From: Diphasiastrum complanatum
Lineage: Eukaryota > Streptophyta > Lycopodiopsida > Lycopodiales > Lycopodiaceae
Direction of reading: 5' to 3'
Assembly: GCA_029204225.1 (NCBI GenBank)
Contig: CM055096.1
Location: 65,758,370 to 65,822,369, forward strand
DNA length: 64,000 bases
Position numbers and translations under genes: made by a program. The number at the start of each line of letters is the position of its first letter. Within the stretch, counting starts at the first letter, position 1. Below, piece by piece: positions 1 through 12,187 of the stretch. Below the pieces are notes generated by a model that had not been told where the DNA came from, did no database searches, and was given only the letters and a program-made list of their open reading frames with translations.

Positions 1-2
1 GA

Positions 3-1506
3 TATGACAATGAAGGTGAGATATCTAATCCAGTTGAGAGTTATAGTGATGAATCTGAGTGGGAGACCATATTTGAAGATGGAATTGAACCAAAGCCCAA
101 TATGGTGGCGGATGATGAAGCAAAAAGTGATGAAGAGGTGATGGATGATGACATACTATCAAAACAGGGACCGATGGTAGAAAGTAAAGTTGAGCTAGAC
201 ATGGGCCTCGAGGATCACACTAACCAGAACACGGAAGTAGAAATTTTAGCTGAAGATGACCATCGATAACTGACTGTGCAAACACCTAGCCTTCTATCTA
301 TCGCACCATTGACACGAAGAGTCACTCAGCCAATAGTTATTCTTGATGATATCGGAAGGACACCAAGAATAGTAGGCTCCCTACCTCAGTTTCATGGAAG
401 CACTGATGAAGATGCCCATAGACATATCCAAGAATTTGACACGCTGATGTTCACAAACACTGTCATAAATCCAATGCATAGAATGATGTTGTTTTTCACA
501 ACTCTAGTAGGGGAAGCTAGACGATGGTACTATAATTTACCCAAAGCTTCCATTACCACCTTGGAGAAACTATTACAACTGTTTATAGCAGAGTTTGGAC
601 TCAAATACAATATTGATAGCTTGATGTTCGCTTTGACCACGATACAACAAGAACCAGGAAAATCAGTACGCCTATATGTTAAACGAATCAAGGACCTCGT
701 TCGCCAATTGAACATAGGACTAGGCAACTGAGGTATCATCTCAATTAGTACTTACCTTTTTCTTGAGGGGCCTATAACCAGCTATCCAGCTAGAAGTACG
801 CCAATCTGGGGTTACATCATTCGAAGAAGCAGTGTCTAGAGCCAGAACCACAGAAGGGGCCTTTATTGCTACGAATGAATGCGAAACCATCTTAGCCATG
901 ATGAAAACCGTAAATCATACAGTACCATTGAAAGGGGACACCAAGCCAATACAATGTGGTAAATCATCACTTAATAGTCCCACTTTTATAGGAGGTGTTT
1001 CACCTGCATATCCCAACGCCTTTTTCAGATATTATAGAGAGCGTGGCCATTCAGAAGATGGATGTTGGTCCCAAGAGAATGATTTCAATACTAGAAATCG
1101 AAGGCAAGAATCGATACACCATGATGTCATGGATGATGAACTACTTAGAACCTACCAAACTTGGAGTCAACCACAGGTAGATTGTAGAGTGACCTCTCAG
1201 GGTGACGTGACTAGAACAGAAGGAGACAAGCCCCCGATAAACTTGGCAGAAACACTCATAGAGAAGAAATGGCAGAGGGTAACTCAAGATAGGGTACAGA
1301 TAGACATCTCTAATGAAGAGTGTGAGGGAGCAAGTAAGCGGCTGGTAGACTCCAAAGACATAAAACCTAGAGACAAATCATCCTCATTAGCTACTGTTGG
1401 AATAAAAGAACCTATACCCTTGATTGGAAGCCATATAGATAAAAAACCAACTCCCTTAGGATTATACAGACTAGGATTCAGGAATGCAATCCTGCAAAGA
1501 AAGTAG
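3..1506 (+). pseudogene. Ty3/gypsy gag pseudogene
   Basis: Gag would form the capsid and nucleocapsid of a Ty3/gypsy retrotransposon. An acidic leader segment (3-266) ends at an in-frame TAA (267-269). The same frame continues into a retrotransposon-gag core (about 270-730) with the usual pattern: FHG near the start, EARRWYYNLP in the middle and LLQLFIAEFG after it. A frameshift near 750-790 moves the reading to another frame, which runs to 1506. This includes a spoiled zinc knuckle near 1010-1060 (spacing kept, RGHSEDGCW visible, but the first two cysteines are replaced by F and Y). No protease, RT or integrase follows. The LTR and 5' end lie outside the window. The gag fold is clear; the clade is not decided. 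Confidence 0.75.
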
Positions 1507-1763
1507 CTTTTGGTGACAAGCCCGGATCTACAAGTATACAAAGCCATGGACATCAGATACAAAGGGTTGGATTAGATCTGCAAGGTTATGGGCTAGCCAA
1601 TCATACAAACCTACAGACAAACGAGTTTAATGCAATTCCTCGGGATAGACGAGACAAGACCAATGACAAGAGACCCTCGCATGACTCAATAGGAACACTC
1701 ATCCCCGAGGGGACTAGGGCAACACCAACTTCAAATGGAGAAACTCACCAATGAGTTTCAAAC
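1507..1763 (+). other. gypsy remnant without recognisable domain
   Basis: Follows the gag pseudogene and precedes the first Copia LTR. It is probably the degraded gag-protease junction of the same gypsy element. No open frame of useful length and no motif was found. Confidence 0.3.
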
Positions 1764-2554
1764 TGTTAAAATTGAAAAACAATCCATATTGATTTCCTGG
1801 CTTGCTACAAATGTTGTACCGTGCAAGTATGTAGCTCATTAATGCAAAATGCCAAGTTTGGCCTACATAGAACTCGAGCTACATGGTTATGCATTATCTA
1901 GTTTGATAAATACAACTTGCATATAGTTTGTAGACATAGAATTAGCATGATTATGCTTGTAGAAACCCGTGGCAACTCACATGCATTAATTGTAAGTGAT
2001 CCATAGTGACATGCAAGGCATGCACAAAGTTTAATGGACACATGCATGATGATTTGGACATTTCTAGTTAGAACTAGTACACTTGTAAAAAGTTGGTAGA
2101 ATTTCATGCATGACAAGTGACAAATGTCACATAGACTCTAGATGTCACTTTAGATGTCATTTTGGAATGGATAGATATGGTTCTACCTCGAGCTGCCTCA
2201 ATCTCCATAAATATGTGTAGCTCTCCACACAATCAATGATGAAGAACCAAGGTTTTGTAGCTATCTCATGTCATTTTGGATCTAAACAAATATTGCTTGT
2301 TATCTCTCTAGTTCTCTCTCTCTAACTCGTGTTGAGGCTAATGCTCATACATTGAAATCTTGTATTTTTTCATTCTTTGATCATTGCTATTATATGCTGT
2401 TGATTAGCATGCTAGATTGTGGATTAGCCATTTCTTCTGAACTAGATTTTGTTAATCAATCTAGAATCAGGTTATAGTGCAATCACAAAGCTTAATTAAG
2501 ATCAGTCACTCTTGTGGACATTCCCCACACGTGCGAATTCTGGAAATTTTGTCA
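1764..2554 (+). repeat. Copia 5' LTR
   Basis: Assigned as an LTR because it ends in CA directly before a textbook primer-binding site (2555-2568). A candidate TG start lies at 1764 in TGTTAAAATTG. It contains a CT-rich stretch near 2309-2324 and a transcription-unit-like 3' half. The right border is well supported. The left border is a guess because the partner 3' LTR is not in the window. Confidence 0.55.
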
Positions 2555-2568
2555 TGGTATCAGAGCCA
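2555..2568 (+). other. Primer-binding site, initiator tRNA-Met type
   Basis: TGGTATCAGAGCCA lies directly after the LTR terminus CA. It is complementary to the 3' end of plant initiator tRNA-Met, the common primer of Copia elements. Confidence 0.8.
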
Positions 2569-3315
2569 CATTAAGCTTTGCATGCTAACAACTCTGATTG
2601 TACAAAAAACTGAGAGGTTAATCGAGCAAAAAAGCAGTTTTGCACTTTTTCTAACCCTTCCTTGAAGTGTATTTGGATCAAATAGGACTTGAACTGAATT
2701 TTTAGACCTGAATTGAGGAAGTACGGAATTCTGGAATTCCACACGTGTGAAAATCAGAGTTTTTCAGTCCCTTTGTTCTCCTTACTTATAGATCCAGAGA
2801 TAGCAGTCTTATAGTTTGATGGAAAGCATTTGATCTGTACTTTCCATAGAAATTGAAACCAAATCAATCTGATGTGTCTAGCAAGAGTTATAAGCTCTTA
2901 AAGAGGATAGGGATAGGTCCAAAATCTGAGTGACAACATTTTGATTTGATTCAATTATACTTTGTTCTGAATCCATTGTTTTGAACATCCAACACAAGAA
3001 ACTGTAGATCAAGACTGAGTTTGAAGTATTTGAACCCCCTTTGAGCCTTCTGAGTGTCAATAGTGTTTTCTTTTGAAGCATTTCACACGTGCCAAAAGTA
3101 GAATTCAAACCAGACAAAGTGTCTCAAACCACTTTGTGTGTCTGATCTAGATAACTTGTCTTGTTGAATATTTGAGATTCATCTCATATATAGTTGCAAG
3201 TGTTTCACATAGGAAGGTAGTTCAACCTTGAAAATACCTATAGTGAAAGAGAGCAGCAACTCTAAGTCTGATAGGAACAAGCTCAAACATATCTCAATCC
3301 AATAACTAAGAAGTA
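2569..3315 (+). repeat. Copia untranslated leader, truncated
   Basis: Leader-like sequence follows the primer site. No gag start is reached: at about 3315 it changes abruptly into the RNase H region of a different Copia family. Only short open frames are present. The join marks a deletion or recombination breakpoint. Confidence 0.45.
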
Positions 3316-3787
3316 AGCTGGGGAGGAGATGTAGACAATCGTAAGTCCACATCTGAATTTACATTCTTCTTCAACGGTGGTCCTATCTCATGGAACAGTC
3401 GTAAGCAAACCTCTATCGCTCTTTCATCTACATAAGCAAAATACATTGCTGCTTCTCAATATATTAAAGAAGTGTTTTGGTTGAGAAATTTATTGTCAGA
3501 CATTAGTTTGTATCAATACAGCCCAACAATTAAATTATGTGATAATCAAAGTGCTATTGCCTTATTGGCCAACCCTAGATTTCACTCTAAGAGTAAGCAC
3601 ATTGAAATCCGATATCACTACATTAGGGGCAAGATTCTCAATAAGGAGATAAGCTTAACGTACTGTAGAACGCTGGACATGGTGGCAGATATATTCACAA
3701 AGGCATTAAGTGTTAATGCACACAACAAGTTTTGTGCATTGCTTAGTGTGAAAATCAATGCATTCATGGATCCAAATTAAGGGGGGG
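3316..3787 (+). pseudogene. Copia element A, RNase H 3' end and polypurine tract
   Basis: This is the C-terminal part of a Copia RNase H, which removes the RNA strand during reverse transcription. The reading starts at the SWGGD block and runs through FFNGGPISW, a stop where the family has its SSTEAEY-type catalytic glutamate motif (STOP-AKY here), LCDNQSAIAL (third catalytic aspartate) and the RSKHIE-like block (SKSKHIEIRYHYIRGK), ending with stop 3778-3780. A run of seven G (3781-3787) is the polypurine tract before the LTR. Everything upstream in pol is missing. It is closely related to elements B, C and D. Confidence 0.8.
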
Positions 3788-4987
3788 TGTCGGATTTATC
3801 TCCTCTACTCTCCTAAATCCTATGTTAATCTGCCTCCATTCATGCTGCTGTATTTTACTTGTGTTGTTGCATCGTCTGCATATTTACATGTAAAATAAGA
3901 CAAGCAAAAAACGTGACTGTCTGCATTTTTACTCGGGGATTTCCACAGGTGAAAAAGGCAGAAAAGACGATACTTTGTTTTTACACATAATTAATGACAG
4001 GCGAAAAAGATGGCACTTCCCTACAAATACCAAAGGTGTCCTATAGATGCCAAAGGTGTCCTTGTAGAAAAGCGAAGGTACCTTGTAAATCAATTTTTAA
4101 GACACTTGTCAGTGTCATATTTTCTGCATATTCGTCAACGTTAATTTTAGCGAAGGCCGGCCTTCTCACGCTCATCCCATGCACTCTGCAATCAGATTTG
4201 ACAATGACAGCAGCCACCCACGATCTCCCATAGACATTACAACCACTTTTGTACCTTCTTCATCTACACACCTATAAAATTATGTATATATTGAATACCA
4301 TCTGCGTATTCAGACAACTGTATTAGAACGACACTAGAATAGAACAGAAGAGAGAACGAAACATCACTGATAATCAGAGATAGACATCATAGATGTCTTC
4401 GTGCATTGATTCTTTTCTTCTAGATGTATTGTCAATAATAGATTCATCACCTTTACAGATTGTGTGATTAGCTTTGTGAGGCACGTGGTTATGTCCGCTA
4501 TTGTTTTGTGCTCACCTGCATTATGAATCTGTATATTTCATTATACTTAATCTGATTATAGCTCTGTTGTTCTGCGTTCAGATTTGTGTCAATATTGCAA
4601 TGCTTTTCTACGTTCTATCTGGCTTTCTAATTACTTAAACTTGTTGTCTGCTCTTCGTGAATTACTATTAGTCTAGTTGTTCACGACTGCTTATTAGTCT
4701 AGCTCTTCGTGAGTAGTTAGCGACTAATAATTTGTCTAACTGTTTGCGACAAATTATTTGTCTGATGTTTTGATGCTTATTGTTTGGCTATGTAATCAGA
4801 TCGAACGTGATTTCTATCTAATGTTTTGTTCGAGATTGATAGGCATAGTCATGCTTGAGGAAAGAGTGAGATAGCTTATAATGTTGCCCACAAACATTTT
4901 CCATTCGAGTTCATTTCTTTTCGAGTTCGCTTCTTTTCGTGTTCGTTTCTTTTTTAGTTATCTTCGTTTCACCCCCTCTTTCCAACA
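3788..4987 (+). repeat. Copia element A, 3' LTR
   Basis: Starts TGTCGGATTTATCTCC right after the polypurine tract and ends CTCTTTCCAACA. About 1.2 kb long. It shares most of its length with the minus-strand LTR of element C (8058-9095). The right end abuts mid-gag sequence of element B, as expected if A had inserted into the gag of B. Confidence 0.8.
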
Positions 4988-7900
4988 GTCGTAGACGATC
5001 AAGATGCAATTATGACATTGCTTTCAAGCTTGCCCTCTACATATGAGAATTGGGTGATGATCATCACGACATACTCAGATTTAACTCTTACCATAGTTAT
5101 CACTATGTTGCTGCAAGAAGATAATCGAAGAAGTCAAGACACTTTGTCTCATGCTCTATATGTCAACAAGGTATCGAAACGACAGAAGCATAAAAGCTCC
5201 AAGCAGTCTACATCGAATCAGAAACAGACTCAAAGTCAAGAACAATCATCAAATCCACATTTGTTGAAAATAAAGATGTTTTGCAGGTATTGCAATGGCA
5301 ATAACCATGAGATCTAGGATTGTCGAATTCTCAAAGTGAAGAATGCAACCAAGCAACCTGATCAACAAGCAGATACATTTATAACATCTCCTGAAGTCGA
5401 AATGGACAAAGACATTTTGATGGTCAGAAACAAATACGCGAATTCGGATGATTCATGGTTTTTGGATTCTGGATCTACTCAACATATGACCAATCATTGT
5501 GAGATTTTCCATTCCTATATGCCTTACAGCACAAAGAAGTATGTTCATTTTGGTGATGATAGCACTCACACTATCGAAGGTGAAGGTACTGTAAGATTAA
5601 GATTCCAGCATGATCAATTCAAACTACTGTCAAAAGTCTTGTATGTTCCTAAACTCTCTACAAATTTATTATCAGTAAGTAGAATTACAGATTTAGGTCA
5701 TAAGGTGGAGTTTGAGTCTGATCAATGCAGAATTATTGATAGGAGTAATAAGATCCTTGCACTCGACAAGACACATGGATACTTATACAAATTGGCACAT
5801 TGTTATTCTGATACTGGTCAAGCCTTGAAAGCCTCTGTTCTTGTCAATAAAGCATTACTATGGCATCATCGCTTAGGACACTTGAATTATGCATCTGTTT
5901 CGAACATCTCCAGACAATCCCTAGCACTTGATCTTGACTATCCTTCTGGCAAAGTCGATCTCCTTGTCTGCCATAGTTGCATCTTTGGAAAGCAGACTAG
6001 GATTCCTTTTAGATCGAGTCATAGGCATGCAATAAAAAATTTGTTAGATGTTGTTCATTCATATATATGTGGACATATGCAAACTCCATCATTGCTAGGT
6101 GCAAAGTATTTCAATACCTTTATTGACGAATTCTCTAAAAGAACAAATGTTTACTTCATTAAGCAAAAATTAAAAGCTTTCTTCAAGTTCAGACAATTCA
6201 AAGAGCATACAAAAAATCAAACTGGAAAATGAATCAAAGCACTGAGGTCCGACAATGGGGGAGAATATATCTCCACCGAAATTAAAGAGTATTGTCTTAA
6301 CAACGACATTGAGCAACAATACATTACCTTCTATTCCCTCAGTCAAATGGTCTTGCTGAGAGAAAGAACAGAACTTTAGTTGAATCGACAAAGTGCATGT
6401 TATCACATGCGTCACTTCCGTAGTCCTTCTGGGTTGAAGGTGTTTTAACAGCAAACTATATTCAGAGTAGATGTCCTACTAAAGGTTTCTCGGACAAAAC
6501 ACCATTCGAAGTTTGGATAGGTACCAAACCTTCTTTATCAAACTTATGAGTTTTTGGATGTACTGCTTATGTGCAGATTCCTCATGATCTCAGAAAAAAG
6601 CTCGACTTCTAGAGTATCAAATGTATCTTCATCAGCTACACTACTTCAGATCAAGCTTACAAGTTATTTGATCCTATCGAGTAGAAGATATTCACTAGCC
6701 GGGATGTCATCTTCATTGAAGATCAGTTTATTGACCTCAAGGGAAAAGACAAAGCCCATGTAGCCGACTTATCTGACTCGTCCGACACATATTGAAATTT
6801 GAGGTTCCTTAGTCGACTATTCTCATTGAAGGTCCAAGCTCATCTACTTTCGATGAAGAACATATCAACGATGAATCCAAAGATGATGATGTTGCAATTC
6901 AACAACTACAATATGATGAAAATGATCAACTTCCTCTATTTTCCATAAGATCATCAAGAACTAGTAGACCACCTATCAGGTATATCGACGAGTCTGCAAC
7001 CTACCTTGTCCAGGAGCTGACGCCTGTCAAAGAGGCAATCAGTCAGCTCGATTTTGATCTCTAGAAAGAGGCTATGGATAAAGAGTATTCATCTCTTATC
7101 AAGAACCAGACATGGACGATTGTCGAATTACCTACTAGCAGAAACGTAGTTGATTGCAAATGGATTTTCAAAGTCAAGTACAAAGCAGACGGAAGCATTG
7201 ACAGAAGAAAAGTCCGACTTGTCGTCAGAGGATTTTCTCAGGTATACAAAGTCGAATACACTCAGATCAGTAGTCAAGCATTCTTCTCATCGACTTTTAT
7301 TATCATTTGTTGCTACTGCAGATTTGGAAATACATCAAATGGATGTATAGATAGCATATCTTAATGGAGTTATCGAATAAGACATTTACATGGTGCAACC
7401 CAAAGGTTATATTATCGAAGGTAACCACAATCATGTGTGTAAAATCCATAAAGCACTTTATGGCTTGAAGCAATCTGCTCGAGCATGGTTTCAAAGGATC
7501 AATACTTTACCACTTTATACGTGGATGACACATTGCTCTTCAGCAACAGTATCGATTTGATAAAAGAAGACAAGACAATGCTATCTTTTGAATTCGACAT
7601 GACCGATCTGGGCGAAGCTCATTTCTACCTTGGTATTCAAATCCATAGAGATAGAAATCGAAAGTTGATCTACATTACTTAGTAGAGATATATCTACAAT
7701 ATGTTAGTCAGATATAATCTGGTTAATTGCAAGTTAGCTTTCTCACCAATGGAACCAGGTCTCAAATGATCAAAGGACCAGTGTCCCCAAACAATCGAAG
7801 AGAAGGAGCAATGCGTGAGTATCCTTATCATTCAATAATAGGATCTCTTATGTACACAATGATCTCTATACCAGGCCAGACATAGCTTTTGCTATCAGCT

Positions 7901-8057
7901 CCCTAAGTCAGTTCATGACTAACCCTAGTATAATACATTGGAAGGCTCTTACCAGAGTTATGAGATATCTTCGAGCTACTATGGACTTTTGTATTTGTTG
8001 TGGAACAGTCGACAATGACAAACTCAATTTACTCAGTGGTTACATAGATGCTAGTTG
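4988..8057 (+). pseudogene. Copia element B, gag-pol part 1
   Basis: Polyprotein of a Ty1/copia element. Order seen: gag C-terminus (4988-5270), CCHC zinc knuckle (about 5281-5325, its Trp codon now TAG at 5315), protease with DSGSTQHMT (about 5464-5490), pre-integrase WHHRLGHLN block (about 5860-5890) and the CHSC/GKQ zinc region. The integrase core follows, with stop TGA at 6230-6232 and frameshifts beyond it. RT begins at about 7074 (DKEYSSLIKNQTW), with the YVDD catalytic motif near 7518, and RNase H begins at about 8035. The 5' LTR and gag N-terminus are absent, because the sequence begins mid-gag directly after the LTR of element A. The frame breaks at 8057 where element C is inserted and resumes at 12920. 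Confidence 0.85.
8053..8057 (+). repeat. Target-site duplication of element C, left copy
   Basis: AGTTG sits directly left of the C terminus TGTCGGAG. The identical AGTTG is at 12915-12919. Both are in the RNase H coding sequence of element B. Confidence 0.8.
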
Positions 8058-9095
8058 TGTCGGAGAATATTAGAGTGAGCCCTTCAATTCTCTTGGTGCG
8101 TGCGCTACTGGTGAACACAAGAATATGATAATTTTAAAGCTTTTAATGCACGGTGGTAGCAGAAGCAAAGAGCAGACGACCAGACAAATCAATTAGATAG
8201 CCAGACAAAATGTAGAAAAGCATTGCAGTATTGACACAAATCTGAACGCAGAACCAAGCAGAACTATAATCAGATTAAGTATAGCGAAATATACAAGTCA
8301 ATAATGCAACTGAGCACAAAACAATAGCGGATGTAACTGCGTGCTTCACAAAGCTAACCACAATCTGTAAAAAGGTTATGAACATATTACTGACAATCTG
8401 TCTGAGAGAAGGAATCAATGTGCAAAGGCATCTACAATGTCTATCTCTGAATCACAGATCATGCTTTGTTCTACTTTTTGCTATGCGAATACTGAGATGG
8501 TATTCACTATATACATAAATTTTACAGGTGTGCAAATGAAGAAGGTACAAAAGTGGTTGTTTTGTCTATAGGAGATCGTGGGTGGCTGTTGTTGTTGTCA
8601 AATCTGAGTGCATAGTGCATAGAATGAGCGTGAGGAGGCCGCGACGTCGGGCTAAAATTGACACTGATGAAAATGCGAAAATTGCGACACCCCGTCCAAT
8701 GCCTTAGAAAATCATTTGTAAGGTACCTTCGTCTTTCTATAAGAGCACCGTCGGCATTTGTAGGGCAGTGTCATATTTTTCGACTGTCATAAATTACGTG
8801 TAAAAATGCAATGTCGCATTTTTCTCCTATTCAAATTTACTTGTATTTATGTAGACTGCGCAATGGTGGCTTTTCTGGAAGTGTCGCAAAACACTTGGTT
8901 GCTCAAGATGGCCCGAAGGTGAAAAGGTGACAGTGTCAGGTTTTTTGTCTGTGAAAATTCTTGAGTAAAAATACAGATTGTAGTGACAAATAATTCAAAT
9001 ATGCAGACTATGCGACAACACGAGTAAAAATGCAGTAGCATGAATGGATGTAGATTAACATAGGATTTAAGAGAGTAGAGAAGATAAATCCAACA
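8058..9095 (-). repeat. Copia element C, 3' LTR
   Basis: Read on the minus strand it runs from TGTTGGATTTATC (9095 side) to CTCCGACA (8058 side), so it has TG...CA ends. Most of it matches the LTR of element A. Roughly the last 150-180 bases, next to 8058, do not match A and look like a replaced or recombinant LTR end. Confidence 0.75.
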
Positions 9096-9106
9096 TCCCC
9101 CCTTAA
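9096..9106 (-). other. Polypurine tract of element C
   Basis: On the minus strand it reads TTAAGGGGGGA between the end of the RNase H frame and the LTR. This is the plus-strand primer site of the element. Confidence 0.75.
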
Positions 9107-12100
9107 TCTGGATCCATGAATGCCTTGATCTTCAGACTAAGCAATGCACAAAACTTGTGTGCATTAACACTTATTGTCTTTGTAAAAATATCTGCAACCA
9201 TGTCTTGGGTTCTACAGTACGTTAAGCTTACCTCCTTGTTGAGAACCTTGCCCCTAATATAGTGATATCGAATTTCAATGTGCTTACTCCTAGAGTGAAA
9301 TCTAGGATTGGCCGATAAGGCAATAGCACTATGATTATCACATAATATGATTGTAGGGCTGTACTGATACAAACTAATGTCTGACATTAAATTTCTCAAC
9401 CAAAACGCTTCTTTAATGGATTGAGAAGCATAAATGAATTCTGCTTATGTAGATGAAAGAGCGATAGAGGTTTGCTTACGACTGTTCCATGAAATAGGAC
9501 CGTCGTTAAAGAAGAATGTAAATCCGGATGTGGACTTACGATTGTCTACATCTCCTCCCCAGCTTGCATCAGAGTATCCACTGAGTTGATGGAGATTGTC
9601 ATTGTTGACTTCTCCATAGCAGATGCACTGGTCTATGGTAGCTCGAATATACCTCATGACTCTTATGAGAGCCTTCCAATGGGTAATGCCAAGATTAGCC
9701 ATATATTGGCTGAGTGAGCTTACCGCAAAAGAGATGTCAGGTCTTGTACAAACCATTGCGTACATGAGAGATCCAAGTATCGATTGATAATGATACTCTC
9801 TCATTTGTTCCTCTTCCTACTTGGTCTGGGGACATTGGTCCTTTGACAAACGCAGGCTTGGATCCATCGGTGGGTGAGCTAACTTACAGTTCATTAGATT
9901 ATATATGTCAAGGACATTGTGAAGATACCTTTGTTGAGTGATATAAATCAGTCGTCTCGTTTTGTTTCTGTGGATTTGAATGCCCACACAGAAGTGAGCT
10001 TCATTTAGTTATGTCGAACTCAGAAAACAACATATGTTTAGCATCCTTAACCAAATTGGTATTGTTGTTGAAAAACAACATATCATCCACGTATAAGGTG
10101 ATGATAATGAAGGATTGCTACACTGACTTGGAATAGACGTTGCAATCAATAGTGCTTGGTTGAAAACCTTATTCGATGAGAAATATGTTGATCCTCTGAA
10201 ACCAAGCCTTGGCAGATTGTTTCAAGCAATAAAGTGCCTTATGGAGTTTACAGACATGATTCTTCATACCTTCCAAAATATGCCCTTCGGGCTGGATCAT
10301 GTAGATGTCTTATTCTATAACTTCATTCAGATAAGCTGTTTGCACATCAAGTTGATGCACTTCAAGGTCGGCTGCGGCAGCATATGATAGGAGGGCTCAG
10401 ATCGATGAATGCTTGACTTTGGGTTTAGGGTTTAGGGTTGGGGATCTGACTATAGTCAACGTTGGGCATCTGATTGAATTCTCGTGCTACCAGTCTTGCC
10501 TTCCTTCGATCAATCACTCCATTGGCATTGTACTTGATCTTAAAAATCCATTTGCAATCGATGATATTGTAGTCAGTAGGAGCTTAAACTAATGACCACG
10601 TCTGGTTCTTGATCAGAGAGAAATACTCTCTGTCAATGGCAGGCGATAAAGGTTCTCTTGGAACAATATCTTTGCCTTTGATGTCGATGAATTGATCCTC
10701 GATAAAGACTATATCCTGGCTGAACAAGATTTGCTGGGTATCGGGACCATACAGCTTGTGTGTGTTATCAGATGAAGTGTATCCAATCAAGATGGTCTTA
10801 ATACCTTGAAAGTCGAATTTCTTTCTCGTCTCTATCGGGATCTACATGTAGTCGATGCATTCGAACACTCGTAGGTTTTTCATAGAAGGCTTAGAGTCTA
10901 TCCACACCTCATGGGGTGTTCTGTCTGAGAGGGCCTTCAACATCTATTCCGGACGTAAGTTGCAGTGGAAACAACTTCGACCCAGAAGCTCTTGGGCAGT
11001 GATGCATGCGCTAGCATACATTTAGCTGATTCAACCAAAGTACGGTTCTTCCTCTCGGCCAAGCCATTCGATTGAGGACTATAAGGAGTGATAAATTGTT
11101 GCTCAATGTCTTGGCTCTAGCAATACTCAAATTCAGTAGAGATGTACTCTACACCATTGTCAGACCTCAGGCCTTTGATCATCCTTCCATTCTCTTTCTC
11201 TGCACGCTTCTTGAAGATTCTGAAGCAATTGAAAGCTTCTGATTTATTCTTGGTAAAATACACCATATTCCTTCTGGAGAATTCATCATTAAAAGTTATG
11301 AAATACTTTGCATCCTTCAGAGAATGATTCTGCATCAGGCCACAAATGTCTATATGTACAACATCTAACAATCCTCTTGCAGTATGTTGATGGCTTGATC
11401 TAAATGGTTTCCTAGTCTGTTTACCAACTAAACAGTCTTGACAGACAGGTAACTCAACTTTATTATCAGAATAGTCTAGATCAAGAACAATAAAATGTTT
11501 AGACATTTGTTGTACAGAAGCATGATTCAAGTGACCAAGCCTATAATGCTAAAGTATACTTTTATTTGCTTGAATGGAAGTACTGAGCGCCTGACTAGAG
11601 GTAGAAAAGCAATGACTTAATCTATACAAGTATCCATGCCTCTTTTCGAGTGCTAGGATCTTGCCTGTCCTATCAATTACTTTGCATTGATCACATTTGA
11701 ATTCTACTTTATGTCCTAGATTTGTGATTCTGCTTATAGAGAGCAGATTTGTAGACAGATTGGGTACATATTTTAGAAAGTAGCTTAGATTGATCATTTG
11801 CAAAGCTTAATCTTAGAGTACCTTCACCTTTAATAGCTTGTGTGTTATTATCGCCAAGGTGAACGTATTTGTTGGTAATGTAGGGTGTATAGGACTCAAA
11901 ACAGCCAATGAGGCTGGTCATATGCTGAGTGGCACCAGAACCCAAAAACTAAGAACTATCGTTGGATGCTCCTTGATGGCTAGTCATGAAAGCATCATGA
12001 TCCGCTTCTTGAATGGGCTGTGGAGCTTCTGTAGCTGCATTTGTTGTTGTTCTTTGCTTGTAGTATCCGGCAGTCTTGAATCTCGTGGTTGTTTCTCTTG

Positions 12101-12187
12101 CAGAATAGCTTCTTCTTAGTATGCAAATTTGACTGTTCTTTGTGTTGTGTTGGTTTCTAGTCTTGCTTTGATTGCTTCGGGCCTTTC
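9103..12187 (-). pseudogene. Copia element C, gag-pol pseudogene
   Basis: Minus-strand order is gag C-terminal remnant (about 11949-12187), protease (11945 leftward), pre-integrase and integrase (11117-11530), RT (about 9850-10790) and RNase H (9103-9804). The protease motif reads GSGATQHMT, so the catalytic aspartate is changed to glycine. Integrase keeps the zinc-region CQDC/GKQTRKPF and the second-aspartate block LRSDNGVEY. RT keeps the YVDD codons near 10080-10104 but is split by frameshifts and by a telomere-like insertion (10418-10443). RNase H keeps SDASWGGD, SIALSST and the DNHSA block. Inactive. Confidence 0.8.
10418..10443 (+). repeat. Interstitial telomere-like insertion (TTTAGGG units)
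   Basis: The plus strand reads TTTGGG, then TTTAGGG twice, then TTGGGG. At the equivalent RT position element B has only a few bases between CAGATC and GTCAAGC (about 7263-7280), so these 26 bases are extra sequence inside the RT frame of C. Confidence 0.75.
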
